14,034 nucleotides of DNA. Origin: an uncultured Sphingobacteriales bacterium. GTDB taxonomy: Bacteria; Bacteroidota; Bacteroidia; Chitinophagales; Chitinophagaceae. The position numbers and the translations under genes are program-made. The notes beneath the pieces were generated by a model. It saw nothing but the letters and a program-made list of their open reading frames with translations. It was not told the origin of the DNA and made no database searches. Of this stretch, positions 1 to 8,466 are shown one piece after another. Position 1 is the first letter of the stretch, and each line of letters opens with the position of its first letter. The DNA is taken from assembly GCA_946887085.1 (NCBI GenBank), contig CAMPKG010000049.1, positions 1 to 14,034 of the forward strand, given 5' to 3'.

Positions 1-1
1 G

Positions 2-325
2 TCGTCTTTCCTGCCTGAAAAAATACTGAACCGGCATAAACAGGGGTTTTCTGCACCCGACGAAAGCTGGTATCGGGGCGAAAATGCCAACTACATAAAA
101 CAAATTCTGCTCGGTAGAAAAACTGTGTCTTCAGCATTTATCAACCCCGCGTACATAGAGCAGATCGTTCACGAACATACTGAAAAGCGAATTAATCATC
201 GTTTGCTATTGTGGTCGTTCCTGTGTTTTGAATGGTGGTGCAGGATATTCCTGGAAAAGGAAAACATAGAAGAAGCACATCATTATTACGGTTATCATGA
301 AAAAACTAATACTGTCAGACTATAG
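2..325 (+). CDS. asnB: Asparagine synthetase (glutamine-hydrolysing), C-terminal part only
   Basis: This is the last 107 codons of a gene whose start lies left of the window; the frame is open from base 2 to the TAG at 323-325. The translation has hallmarks of the AsnB C-terminal synthetase domain: LPEKILNRHKQGFSAP near the start, then ESWYRGE, an INPAYIEQIVHEH segment, and NHRLLLWSFLCFEWWCR before a short tail. The family transfers glutamine-derived ammonia to an AMP-activated carboxylate. AsnB paralogues are common in surface-polysaccharide loci, where some amidate uronic acids, so this copy may act on a sugar rather than on aspartate. The N-terminal glutaminase domain and the PP-loop are outside the window, so activity cannot be judged. 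The end overlaps the next gene by 29 bases, suggesting one transcription unit. Family assignment is firm; substrate is unknown. Confidence 0.88.
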   Translation, partial: SSFLPEKILNRHKQGFSAPDESWYRGENANYIKQILLGRKTVSSAFINPAYIEQIVHEHTEKRINHRLLLWSFLCFEWWCRIFLEKENIEEAHHYYGYHEKTNTVRL

Positions 326-1274
326 CAGTGCCAATATTGGCAATAATGTAGAGATCTCGTGCGAAGAGTTTTTATGCACCGGCTCTTTTACTGTTGGCGA
401 CAATGTAGTGATGAGAGCAAAGAAGATAATGTTGGGTAATAATGCGAAGGTGGATGCTGATGTCACGATACGTGGATTGAGGGAAGAGATGGACGAGTTC
501 TCTATGGGCGATGAAAGCCTTATCGGTTTCAAAACACAGGTATTGGTGCCTTCGTTCTCTATAGGAGATTATAGCCAGATATTTAATTCCTCTCTGGTAA
601 GCGGTTACAAGCCCGTAACCATTGGCCACAATTGCTGGATCGGGCAGGGCGCAATTTTGAATAGTGCCGAGACGCTCAGGCTAGGTAACAATGTTCGGAT
701 GGGTGGCAGCCAAATATGGACACATGTTGCCAGCGGCGAATTGCTGGAGGGTAGCAATTTCTATAACGAACAGCCGGTGACGATAGAGGATGATGTATGG
801 CTGATGGGTTTCGGACACACGATAGTGCCTGGAGTTACCTTAAAGAAAAAATCGGTGATAATGGCCGGCTCAGTTGTTACCAGGTCGACAGAAGAAAACA
901 AAACCTATTCCGGCATTCCCGCCATTGATGTGTCAGACAAATTGCCGGCATGGCAACCACTGAGCCTTGACCAGAAGTTTGAGAAATTAAAACAATTCAC
1001 TGAAGAGTTTGTGGCCGAATGCCCCAAATACAAACGCAGGGTTTTTTGCTTTGATGATGTGAGCGATGATCAGGTAGATATGGTGATCGCTTCAACAGAA
1101 CCTGTGTTGATTTTTTTCAAACAGGCAGATCTGAATGATTATCATCAATCGCCGCATACCATATTCGATCTTGCAACAAAAAGCTATACAAAACGCCGCA
1201 CTGATATCGAAGTGGACTGGGTGAAATTTGCGGTCGGTTTCCGGGCAAGGTTCATCCCGTTTCAATATATATAA
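297..1274 (+). CDS. Left-handed beta-helix (hexapeptide-repeat) acyltransferase with C-terminal extension
   Basis: A 325-residue protein. Residues about 10-210 form a hexapeptide-repeat helix, with turns such as NIGNNV (13-18), VTIGHNCWIGQGAI (107-120) and VTIEDDVWLM (161-170), then the typical IVPGV...IMAGSVV...YSGIPA ending at about 176-209. This is the WcaF/maltose-acetyltransferase type of fold, which usually acetylates sugar hydroxyls or amines with acetyl-CoA; His143 in IWTH is the best candidate catalytic base. Most relatives end soon after the GIPA segment. Here about 110 further residues follow (215-325) with no hexapeptide pattern, ending in a basic/aromatic stretch (GFRARFIPF). The ATG at 297 lies inside the end of the asparagine synthetase gene and has no obvious Shine-Dalgarno sequence, but repeats begin by residue 13, so a later start is unlikely. 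Likely an O- or N-acyltransferase decorating the polysaccharide; donor and acceptor are not known. Confidence 0.85.
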   Translation: MKKLILSDYSSANIGNNVEISCEEFLCTGSFTVGDNVVMRAKKIMLGNNAKVDADVTIRGLREEMDEFSMGDESLIGFKTQVLVPSFSIGDYSQIFNSSLVSGYKPVTIGHNCWIGQGAILNSAETLRLGNNVRMGGSQIWTHVASGELLEGSNFYNEQPVTIEDDVWLMGFGHTIVPGVTLKKKSVIMAGSVVTRSTEENKTYSGIPAIDVSDKLPAWQPLSLDQKFEKLKQFTEEFVAECPKYKRRVFCFDDVSDDQVDMVIASTEPVLIFFKQADLNDYHQSPHTIFDLATKSYTKRRTDIEVDWVKFAVGFRARFIPFQYI

Positions 1275-1350
1275 CACTAAAGTGTGGACGTACAAAGGGA
1301 TTTGCTGATAAAACACAGGCTAATGACACCGTCAACCGACGACGATCATA

Positions 1351-1382
1351 TTTGTAAAACCACTGTATTTCAGCTACTTTTG
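1351..1382 (+). promoter_or_regulatory. Bacteroidota-type promoter (-33 TTTG / -7 TAnnTTTG)
   Basis: TTTG at 1351-1354 is followed after exactly 20 bases by TACTTTTG at 1375-1382. This matches the known primary sigma-factor consensus of Bacteroidota (TTTG or TTG, 19-21 bp, TAnnTTTG). Transcription would start a few bases after 1382, leaving a leader of roughly 50 nt before the ATG at 1443. It sits in the only gap of any size (1275-1442) and just ahead of the first gene of the long operon, which supports the call. It is a sequence match only. Confidence 0.72.
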
Positions 1383-1433
1383 AAAAAAACAGTAATAGTG
1401 CGTATTCTTAACATGATGTGTCTGGATTTTAAA

Positions 1434-1440
1434 AGGTGAT
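1434..1440 (+). promoter_or_regulatory. Extended Shine-Dalgarno sequence for the wzc-like gene
   Basis: AGGTGAT lies 2 bases before the ATG at 1443 and can pair with seven bases of the 16S rRNA 3' end (the AGGTGAT part of AGGAGGTGAT). Other starts in the window have no comparable site, as is usual in Bacteroidota. It supports the ATG at 1443 as the real start and may give the first gene of the operon stronger initiation. Confidence 0.55.
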
Positions 1441-1442
1441 TT

Positions 1443-3842
1443 ATGCAGAAAGAACTACGTCCGATATTTGACGAATTGGGAAGCGGAAACGCTAATCCTG
1501 TTAGTTTTCATAAAATACTAAACAAGGCTCTTGAGTATTGGCCCTGGTTTGCAGGGTTTATCGCCGCTGCGTTGATTATCGCGTATTTGTACCTGAGATA
1601 TAGTACACCTGTGTACCTCATACATGCTAAAATTTTTATCGCTCAGAACGGCAATAACACAGCGCCTGAAGCACAGGTTTTGCAGGACCTCGGAATAAAA
1701 AATACAGATCGCACACTCGATAATGAAATAGAGATATTGAAAAGCCGCTATTTAATGATGCGGGTAGCTGACAGTTTGAACCTGGACATAAAGTATATGG
1801 CACAGGGTCGTGTAAAAACGAGCGAATTGTATCATGACGGTCCTTTCTTAATTATGCCATTGTATGCGAAAGACTCGATAAAGCAGACCTATGCATACTC
1901 GATAGCAACTAAACGCGATGGTCGCTTTAGTTTAACAGACGCAGGAAAAATACATGAAGGCCGCCTTGGAGACACTGTTCAGCTTAGTTGCGGTAAAGTA
2001 GTGGTAGCCGTAAATACACAAGCTCGCCAGGAGTTTAAAGACGGCGGTGATTTTGTATTTACGATTAGCCCGCTTACCAACCTGGCAAAGGGGTATGCAA
2101 ATGCCCTGATCGTTGAACCTGTTAACAGACAGGTGAGTATTCTTAAAATATCGCTAGAGGATATTTTGCCTGATAGAGGGCGGGATATTATCCGGAAGCT
2201 AATAGAGGAATATATAGCCGCCAATGTACACGATCGAAACAGGGTTGTGGAAGGCACGCTTAGTTTTATTGATGAGCGCCTGATAGACATAAAGGCAGAT
2301 CTTACCGGTGTAGAGAAAAACATCGAGCAGTTCAAAAGTTTGAACAATTTTATCGATCTCAATGAACAGTCAAAGGACTTGGCTGAAAATACGAATTCTC
2401 TTACGCGGCAGGTATCGCAGTACGAAGTGCAATTGAAGGTAGTGGAATCATTGGAATCATACCTTTCCAACAATAGAAATAAGAGCAGGGTTGTTCCGTC
2501 CACTCTTTTTATTGAAGATGCTACGCTGACTGATCTGATCAACAAGTACAATTTACTGCAAGCGGAAAAGGAGTCACTTTTGTTGGCGAGTACAGAGAAT
2601 AGCCCATACATTAGTAATATTGAAAGCCGACTGAAGGATACGCGAAGTGATATTGTCACAAGTTTGAATACCGTGAAACGTAGCTTACAGATCAGTATAA
2701 ACGAGATAAACAAGCGAAATGCTGCATTTAGTGATAGGATAAAAAGCGTACCTGCCAAGGAAAGGATGTTCCTTGAATACTCCAGGCAGCAAAACATAGT
2801 TGAGAACCTTTACCTTTTTCTGTTGAAGAAACGGGAAGAGACGGCAATTTCCAGGTCGGCTACGGTTGCAAGTGCGAGGATCATAGATCCCGTTGAAAGT
2901 GATGACGTGCCGGTAGCGCCGTTAAAATCAAAGGTATTTCTTGCTGCGTTCGTCACGGGTTTACTTATACCTTCCAGTGGTTTGGTTATTAAAGAGCTAT
3001 TAAACACAAAACTGTCTTCTAAGGCCAACATACAAAGGGTGTCGGCGATATCTATCGTTGGAGAGATCGGGCACAGCTTCAAAAAAGAAACGTTAGCTGT
3101 TAAAAAAGACAGTCGCAGTCAGTTAGCGGAGCAATTCAGAATGTTGCGGACCAACATTCAGTTTTTGCTTTCAGGGGAACATGAAAAAACAATCCTTGTC
3201 ACGTCCAGTATGAGTGGAGAGGGGAAATCTTTTATTGCTATTAATCTCGCATGTTCTTTGGCCCTTTTGAAAAAGCGCGTTGTCTTGCTGGAATTGGATC
3301 TGCGAAAACCAAAGATATCGAGCCATCTCAACTTAGATAACGGGGTAGGGTTCTCAAATTATGTAATTGGTAAAGCTTCAATAGAAGAGATCGTAAAACC
3401 GTCTGGCCTATTCGATGACCTGTTCGTTGTTTCGTCAGGTGTTATTCCTCCAAATCCTGCAGAGCTGATCTCATTACAAAGGAGTAAAGATTTATTTGAA
3501 TACTTAAAAGCAGAATTCGACTACATTATATTTGATACAGCACCAATTGGCTTAGTTACTGATGCGCAGCTCCTGGCGGATCATGCTGATGTAACTTTAT
3601 TTGTAACCAGACAGAACTATACTTTTAAACAGCAATTGGTTGCTATAAATGATCTTTATGTACAGCGTAAGCTGCCGAGAATGAATATGGTGATGAATGA
3701 TGTTAAAGTCAAAAATGGTTACGGATCGTATTCGTACTCTTACGGTTACGGCAGTTATAACGGCTATTTTGAGGCGGAGACAAATGGCAAAGGGAGAAAA
3801 GGCATGAGCAGGATCAAAAGTAAAATCAGAAATAAGCAGTAA
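1443..3842 (+). CDS. wzc: Wzc-like polysaccharide copolymerase / tyrosine autokinase (BY-kinase)
   Basis: A 799-residue inner-membrane protein. Order of parts: cytoplasmic N-terminus; first membrane segment at about 34-52; Wzz-type periplasmic domain from about 55; long helical, probably coiled-coil region at about 265-435; GNVR-like segment [14 protein letters not shown] (437-450); proline-containing second membrane segment at about 495-516; cytoplasmic kinase domain from about 555. The kinase has Walker A SGEGKS (591-596), Walker A' LLELDLRKP (615-623) and Walker B IIFDTAP (695-701). The C-terminus carries a tyrosine cluster (Tyr760, 763, 765, 767, 769, 772, 775), the usual site of trans-autophosphorylation. 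The family sets chain length and links Wzy polymerisation to export. In the A' motif the first Asp of the usual DxD is Glu617. The start is supported by an extended Shine-Dalgarno sequence. No Wzb-type phosphatase or Wza channel is in the window. First gene after the promoter at 1351-1382. Confidence 0.95.
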   Translation: MQKELRPIFDELGSGNANPVSFHKILNKALEYWPWFAGFIAAALIIAYLYLRYSTPVYLIHAKIFIAQNGNNTAPEAQVLQDLGIKNTDRTLDNEIEILKSRYLMMRVADSLNLDIKYMAQGRVKTSELYHDGPFLIMPLYAKDSIKQTYAYSIATKRDGRFSLTDAGKIHEGRLGDTVQLSCGKVVVAVNTQARQEFKDGGDFVFTISPLTNLAKGYANALIVEPVNRQVSILKISLEDILPDRGRDIIRKLIEEYIAANVHDRNRVVEGTLSFIDERLIDIKADLTGVEKNIEQFKSLNNFIDLNEQSKDLAENTNSLTRQVSQYEVQLKVVESLESYLSNNRNKSRVVPSTLFIEDATLTDLINKYNLLQAEKESLLLASTENSPYISNIESRLKDTRSDIVTSLNTVKRSLQISINEINKRNAAFSDRIKSVPAKERMFLEYSRQQNIVENLYLFLLKKREETAISRSATVASARIIDPVESDDVPVAPLKSKVFLAAFVTGLLIPSSGLVIKELLNTKLSSKANIQRVSAISIVGEIGHSFKKETLAVKKDSRSQLAEQFRMLRTNIQFLLSGEHEKTILVTSSMSGEGKSFIAINLACSLALLKKRVVLLELDLRKPKISSHLNLDNGVGFSNYVIGKASIEEIVKPSGLFDDLFVVSSGVIPPNPAELISLQRSKDLFEYLKAEFDYIIFDTAPIGLVTDAQLLADHADVTLFVTRQNYTFKQQLVAINDLYVQRKLPRMNMVMNDVKVKNGYGSYSYSYGYGSYNGYFEAETNGKGRKGMSRIKSKIRNKQ

Positions 3843-3849
3843 TATTTTT

Positions 3850-5139
3850 ATGTCCACACATAATTATCGGATTGGCATAATAGGTCTCGGATATGTCGGT
3901 CTACCTCTTGCAGTTGAATTTGCAAAATTTTACCCGGTTGTAGGATTTGACGTAAACAAAAAAAGGATAGCAGATCTTCAGGCAAGCATTGACAATACGC
4001 TGGAAGTAGATTACGAAATACTTAAAACTGTGATCGTCAACGACGGCAAGCAGAGCAAGGGGTTGCATTGTTCTCATGAGATAAACGATCTTTCAGACTG
4101 TGACATTTTTATCGTTACAGTTCCAACGCCGGTAGACAAATATAACCGGCCCGACCTTACACCACTCTATAGAGCCAGCGAGACAGTTGGTAAAGTATTA
4201 AAGCAAGGAGACATCGTTATTTACGAGTCTACTGTGTATCCCGGAGTTACTGAGGAGGAGTGTGTACCTGTGCTGGAGAAACATTCGGGACTGAAATTTA
4301 ATGCCGATTTTTTCTGTGGTTATTCGCCCGAACGCATTAACCCGGGAGATAAGCAGCATACGGTTACTAAGATCAAAAAGATCACAGCGGGTTCGACTCC
4401 GGAAGCAGCTGAAAAAGTTGACTCTCTTTATAGATCAATAATTGTTGCCGGAACGCACAAGGCCTCAAGTATTAAAGTCGCGGAAGCGGCGAAGGTAATT
4501 GAGAATGCTCAGCGAGACATAAACATTGCCTTTGTAAATGAGCTCGCCAAGATATTCAACCGGATGGGAATTGACACACATGAAGTGTTGGCCGCTGCAT
4601 CCACAAAATGGAATTTTCTCCCTTTTAAGCCGGGCCTGGTGGGCGGACATTGTATTGGCGTAGATCCATATTATCTTGCCCAAAAAGCGCAAGACTTAGG
4701 ATATCACCCGGAAATTATATTATCGGGGAGAAGGTTGAATGATGGTATGGGCGAGTATATTGCGAAAGAGGTTGTTCGACTGATGATCATGAAAAATGTG
4801 GCTGTAAAAAAAGCGGAGGTACTACTTCTCGGGATCACATTTAAGGAAAATTGTCCGGACGTGCGAAATACACGGGTGATTGACATAGTAAATGAACTCA
4901 GGACCTACGACATCAACATAACTATATTTGATCCATGGGCTAACCCCGAAGAAGTGAAGCATGAATACGGCCTGAACACCATAGATAGTTTACCGCAGAA
5001 AAAATTTGATGCGGTAATTCTCAGCGTCGCACACAAGGAGTTTCTTGACTGCGACTGGAGAGAATACCTCAAAGAAGAAGGTATCATTTATGATGTGAAG
5101 GGGTGCCTTGACAAAGCATTAGTTCATTCCAGATTATAG
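3850..5139 (+). CDS. tviB: UDP-N-acetylhexosamine 6-dehydrogenase (TviB/WbpO type)
   Basis: A 429-residue, full-length member of the UDP-sugar 6-dehydrogenase family, which oxidises C6 of a UDP-sugar to a carboxylate with two NAD+. Visible features: N-terminal Rossmann motif GLGYVGLP (12-19) with Asp34 ending strand 2; [10 protein letters not shown] (127-136); [10 protein letters not shown] (159-168); EAAKVIEN (212-219, Lys215); catalytic Cys268 in [11 protein letters not shown]; and a C-terminal UDP-binding domain with [13 protein letters not shown] (328-340). The [10 protein letters not shown] wording is that of TviB/WbpO, whose substrates are UDP-GlcNAc or UDP-GalNAc, rather than the SPEREDPG of WbpA; GlcNAc versus GalNAc cannot be decided from sequence. 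It begins 7 bases after the wzc-like stop without a Shine-Dalgarno sequence and ends 4 bases before the acetyltransferase. In E. coli and B. subtilis, BY-kinases phosphorylate such dehydrogenases, so control by the upstream kinase is plausible but unproven. Confidence 0.93.
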   Translation: MSTHNYRIGIIGLGYVGLPLAVEFAKFYPVVGFDVNKKRIADLQASIDNTLEVDYEILKTVIVNDGKQSKGLHCSHEINDLSDCDIFIVTVPTPVDKYNRPDLTPLYRASETVGKVLKQGDIVIYESTVYPGVTEEECVPVLEKHSGLKFNADFFCGYSPERINPGDKQHTVTKIKKITAGSTPEAAEKVDSLYRSIIVAGTHKASSIKVAEAAKVIENAQRDINIAFVNELAKIFNRMGIDTHEVLAAASTKWNFLPFKPGLVGGHCIGVDPYYLAQKAQDLGYHPEIILSGRRLNDGMGEYIAKEVVRLMIMKNVAVKKAEVLLLGITFKENCPDVRNTRVIDIVNELRTYDINITIFDPWANPEEVKHEYGLNTIDSLPQKKFDAVILSVAHKEFLDCDWREYLKEEGIIYDVKGCLDKALVHSRL

Positions 5140-5143
5140 ATTC

Positions 5144-5722
5144 ATGAGATATTTTGCGCACGAAACTGCCGTTGTTGATCAGGGGTGTAACATTGGTGAA
5201 AATACCAGGATATGGCACTTTTCGCACATTATGCCCGGCTGCGTCATCGGTGCCAATTGTAATATTGGCCAAAATGTCGTGATATCTCCCGAGGTTGTTC
5301 TGGGTAATAACGTAAAGATACAGAACAACGTTTCTGTCTATACGGGTGTGATATGTGACGATGACGTTTTTTTGGGTCCGTCATGTGTTTTTACAAACGT
5401 TACAAATCCCCGGAGTGCAGTAAACAGGCGGGGCCAGTACGCACGTACGCACGTTGGCAAGGGCGCAACGATCGGCGCAAACGCGACGATCGTATGCGGG
5501 CATGATATTGGAGCTTATGCATTTATCGGAGCCGGCGCGGTGATAACCAAAAACGTGCAGCCATATGCCTTGTGGGTTGGCAACCCGGCAAAACAGATAG
5601 GATGGATGAGCGAACACGGAGTGCGTTTGGATTTTGACGCGGGCAATATTGCCGTTTGTTCTGAAAGCGGCGAGCGATACAGGCTCCGGGACAATGTTGT
5701 GAGCAAGGTTGTTGCCGAATGA
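5144..5722 (+). CDS. wbpD: WbpD/WlbB-type UDP-2-acetamido-3-amino-glucuronate N-acetyltransferase
   Basis: A 192-residue hexapeptide-repeat protein similar along its whole length to WbpD of Pseudomonas and WlbB of Bordetella, including family length (about 190). Diagnostic segments are IWHFSHI (23-29), [11 protein letters not shown] (59-69), [14 protein letters not shown] (78-91), [10 protein letters not shown] (110-119), [14 protein letters not shown] (145-158) and the C-terminal [12 protein letters not shown]. The family uses acetyl-CoA to acetylate the 3-amino group of UDP-GlcNAc3NA, giving UDP-2,3-diacetamido-2,3-dideoxyglucuronate. It follows the dehydrogenase by 4 bases, so the pair covers the first and last reactions of that four-step route. 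The two middle enzymes, a WbpB-type oxidase and a WbpE-type aminotransferase, are not in the window. Part of the gene looks more GC-rich than its neighbours by eye. An acetyltransferase for another 3-amino sugar is possible but less likely given the full-length match. Confidence 0.9.
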   Translation: MRYFAHETAVVDQGCNIGENTRIWHFSHIMPGCVIGANCNIGQNVVISPEVVLGNNVKIQNNVSVYTGVICDDDVFLGPSCVFTNVTNPRSAVNRRGQYARTHVGKGATIGANATIVCGHDIGAYAFIGAGAVITKNVQPYALWVGNPAKQIGWMSEHGVRLDFDAGNIAVCSESGERYRLRDNVVSKVVAE

Positions 5723-5752
5723 CTATATTGCCGCAATCCCCGGATTTGATGC

Positions 5753-7240
5753 ATGAGCGTAGGGAAAAAGGCCAGTAAAGGGTTTATCAGTTTCCTGTAC
5801 CGTAATCTGTTGGAGAAGCTGGTTGGTATGATCGCAATGATCGTGCTGGCGCGTCAGTTATCGCCATATGATTTCGGGCTGGTGTCTATTACCGAAGTGG
5901 TGCTTGCACTTATCTCGGTTTTTGGCACCACCGGCCTTGCCGAATATTTACTCGCCTATAAAGGCAATGATCAGGAAGAGATATTTAAGGCAGCGTTTTG
6001 GCTAAATATATGCCTCACTGTTTGTATCATTATTATTTTTTTGGGTGTTGCTCCATTTTGGGCAAAGTATCAGAAAGACGAACGTATCTGGACGCTGAGC
6101 CTTTTTTTGGCCGGTATTTTCTTTTTCTCACAGTTGCAAGGCATAGCAAAAACCTGGCTCAGCAGGCAGCTTGAGTTTGAAAAACAGGTTAAAGTGCAGG
6201 CTCCTTTTATTTTGCTGGTTGCGCTTGGAAAGATCGCGGCAGTATATGCAGGGCTTGGAGTGTACAGCCTCGTTCTGCCTACGTTGATATTTCAACCGAT
6301 TATTACAGTTCTTCTGTATCGCGCGATAGATCTGCGGCCGGGGTTCATTTTTCACAGCCACCGCTGGCGGGAAATATTCAGATTCAGCCGCCATCTGATC
6401 GGATCAACTATTCTGGGTCGCATTGTCGACCAATCTGACCGAATAATACTTGGCAAAATTCTGGGTCTCGAAAAACTAGGCATATACAGTATAGCAGTAC
6501 AACTTGCCGACCTCGTTACGTCACAAGTTGTTATGGTATCAAACAGTGTGCTTTCATCAGTGTTGCCGAAATACGTGCATGATAAAGAGAAGTTGTATAC
6601 CCATTATATACAGTTTCTCAAGACATTCTCATTCATCGTATTTCCTGTGCTGGGTATAATATTAGTGGGTGCCAAACCAATTGTTGAAATTTTGTATGGC
6701 CCTAAATGGGAGCAGGCAGTACTGCCAACCCAGATACTGATAATTTATGCCATGTTCAGGGTAGTAACTAGTTCATATGGACCCATAATGAATTCGCTCC
6801 ATCTTACGCGGCAAAGTTTCCGGATCAATCTTGTATACACGCCTTTTCATATCGTTGGTTCATTTATTGGCTCTTTAATAGGAGTTGCCGGAGTTGCCTC
6901 TTCCCTGGTATTAGTAAAAGCGGTCTTTCTGAATTTAAGCATCAGGCAAATGATGAATGCCATTGCAAAACCTGTGCAATCATGGTACAGGGAAATGACG
7001 CCTTTTTTTCTGGTTACCTATTTGATTATCGGTTGCATTTTTGCTATTAACTATTTTTCAGGGATACATGGAAACATAACTCCGTTGGCACAGATTTGCG
7101 TGATCGCGTCGCAGTTTTTGATCTTGTACTATTTCGTGTTTCGCTCGTTCTTTGGCGATCAGCTGAAATTGATTTCTTGTTTTTTAAGTGATACACTGCC
7201 AAAGTCGCAAGTGGTGTTTAATTTTTTGTTCCGAATATGA
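5753..7240 (+). CDS. wzx: Wzx-like lipid-linked oligosaccharide flippase (MOP superfamily)
   Basis: A 495-residue, very hydrophobic protein with about 12 or more membrane segments (for example around 22-34, 44-62, 83-103, 112-128, 150-188, 292-308, 323-340, 360-398, 415-435 and 443-464). The N-terminal pattern, an amphipathic start, LARQLSPYDFGL (32-43) and a conserved GTTGLAEYLL (58-67), is typical of WzxC/polysaccharide-transport proteins of the MOP superfamily. A mid-protein cytoplasmic segment HRWREIFRFSRHLIGS (203-218) also fits, being the point where the second half of the fold begins. The role is to move the undecaprenyl-linked repeat unit across the inner membrane. It begins 30 bases after the acetyltransferase and its TGA overlaps the next ATG. 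A different ATG at 5749 is out of frame and closes quickly. Presence of Wzx implies a Wzx/Wzy pathway, but no Wzy polymerase is visible here. Confidence 0.88.
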   Translation: MSVGKKASKGFISFLYRNLLEKLVGMIAMIVLARQLSPYDFGLVSITEVVLALISVFGTTGLAEYLLAYKGNDQEEIFKAAFWLNICLTVCIIIIFLGVAPFWAKYQKDERIWTLSLFLAGIFFFSQLQGIAKTWLSRQLEFEKQVKVQAPFILLVALGKIAAVYAGLGVYSLVLPTLIFQPIITVLLYRAIDLRPGFIFHSHRWREIFRFSRHLIGSTILGRIVDQSDRIILGKILGLEKLGIYSIAVQLADLVTSQVVMVSNSVLSSVLPKYVHDKEKLYTHYIQFLKTFSFIVFPVLGIILVGAKPIVEILYGPKWEQAVLPTQILIIYAMFRVVTSSYGPIMNSLHLTRQSFRINLVYTPFHIVGSFIGSLIGVAGVASSLVLVKAVFLNLSIRQMMNAIAKPVQSWYREMTPFFLVTYLIIGCIFAINYFSGIHGNITPLAQICVIASQFLILYYFVFRSFFGDQLKLISCFLSDTLPKSQVVFNFLFRI

Positions 7241-8466
7241 AGCGTGTCGCACTGATTGGGAACGTTAATAACAACTTTTTTGCAATAACGAGGCATTTGC
7301 GGGATATGGGGTATGATGCCCATCTCTTTTACCGTATAGCGCTTGACCATTTTCGTCCACAGGCGGATACCTATGAGGAAGACTATACTACTTTTTGTAC
7401 AGCCGTGACATGGTTGGATAAAGGATTGTTTGGTATTGACGAGGATCAGATTACAAAGGATTTGCGGGGATTTGATTTTTACATCGGCCAAGGCGATGAG
7501 GCCGCAGCAGCTTACAGGGCTGGGTTTATTATGGACGTGTATTTTCCTTACGGCTCCGACGTGTATAAGTACGCTTATCTTAGACAAGAGTTTTCTTTTG
7601 CTCATAGGTTGCTTTACTATTATCGGTTGCGCAATATTGCCCAGGTCAATAAAACTATGCGAAAAGGGACAACATCAAAATCTATGAGAGGTGCCATTGC
7701 AAATGCACGCAACATATTGGTAGAGTATACCAACGATGATTTTGAGGAGAAAATAAAAGGTTTGAAATGCAAAGGTCAATATCGAAATGTGCCGATGCCT
7801 TTTATTTATGACAAGGAGTATCGGTCTGTAGCGGAATTGAAGACAGCCGATGCACCCTGGCAAAACCAAGTTGAGGAACTTCGTGCAAATAATAGGCTGT
7901 TAATATTGTATCACGGCAGACAAGAATGGAAAACGAAGTATAACGAATTCACTCCAAAGAATACCCATCACCTCATTATTGGATTTGCAAACTTCGTGAA
8001 GAAAAATCCCGATGCGAAGTGTGCGCTTGTTATGCTGGAATATGGCCATGATCTGGATAACTCAAAGCACCTGGTTAATGAATTGGGAATTGAGAAAAGC
8101 GTCGCATGGCTACCGAAAATGTATCGCCGCGAGATAATGTATCTCATCGGGAAAATGGATGTTTGTAGTGGACAGTTCGGCAGAAGCTATTTAACCTTTG
8201 GTACCATTGTGGAGTCAATGTTAATGGCCAAACCTGTAATACACTATAGAGATGATAAACTCTATGAAAAATTTCATAGTAACTTATATCCGCTGTTGAA
8301 CGCACGTGATCCCGAAGAGATTGAACAGCAAATAAGCTACGCGTATGATAATCCTGAAGAGTTGAAGCGGATAGGTGACGAAGCTTGCAAATGGATAAAA
8401 CAAAATTTTATTGAGCAGCCGTTAAAGGAACTGACAAGTTTGATAGAGCAAACTACTACTCGTTGA
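7237..8466 (+). CDS. Divergent GT-B fold glycosyltransferase (GT4-like)
   Basis: A 409-residue protein beginning MKRVALIGNVNNNFF, the first strand and loop of a GT-B N-terminal domain. The second Rossmann-like half starts at about 221 with LLILYHGRQEWKTK, which corresponds to the GR...K donor-phosphate motif of GT4 enzymes (Arg228, Lys232). Near 311-336 the segment SGQFGRSYLTFGTIVESMLMAKPVI aligns by eye with the usual E-x7-E donor motif, but only the second Glu (Glu326) is kept; the first position is Tyr318. The C-terminal helix region (355-405) is typical of the family. Probably a cytoplasmic transferase adding one sugar to the lipid-linked repeat unit, with unknown donor and linkage. Its ATG sits in a 4-base ATGA overlap with the flippase stop. 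Many aromatic residues at about 96-130 (PYGSDVYKYAYLRQEF, then LLYYYR) mark an unusual acceptor-side region. GT-B family is likely; exact CAZy family is uncertain. Confidence 0.75.
   Translation: MKRVALIGNVNNNFFAITRHLRDMGYDAHLFYRIALDHFRPQADTYEEDYTTFCTAVTWLDKGLFGIDEDQITKDLRGFDFYIGQGDEAAAAYRAGFIMDVYFPYGSDVYKYAYLRQEFSFAHRLLYYYRLRNIAQVNKTMRKGTTSKSMRGAIANARNILVEYTNDDFEEKIKGLKCKGQYRNVPMPFIYDKEYRSVAELKTADAPWQNQVEELRANNRLLILYHGRQEWKTKYNEFTPKNTHHLIIGFANFVKKNPDAKCALVMLEYGHDLDNSKHLVNELGIEKSVAWLPKMYRREIMYLIGKMDVCSGQFGRSYLTFGTIVESMLMAKPVIHYRDDKLYEKFHSNLYPLLNARDPEEIEQQISYAYDNPEELKRIGDEACKWIKQNFIEQPLKELTSLIEQTTTR

Noticed and set aside
1274..1285. Small inverted repeat ACAC-TAAA-GTGT just after the acyltransferase stop, as a possible terminator
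   Set aside because: The stem is at most 4-5 bp, AT-containing, and not followed by a T-run; too weak to call a terminator.
1979..2797. 272-residue open frame on the - strand
   Set aside because: It lies wholly inside the wzc-like gene opposite its coiled-coil region, is rich in Ser/Leu/Arg as expected for an antisense shadow, and shows no recognisable motif.
5437..5454. 8-base tandem repeat GTACGCAC x2.25
   Set aside because: It is inside the wbpD-like gene at a place where the protein ([10 protein letters not shown]) aligns with the family, so it is most likely chance codon use rather than a functional repeat.
5749..5778. ATG at 5749 as start of a small gene before the flippase
   Set aside because: The frame closes after nine codons and overlaps the flippase start in another frame.
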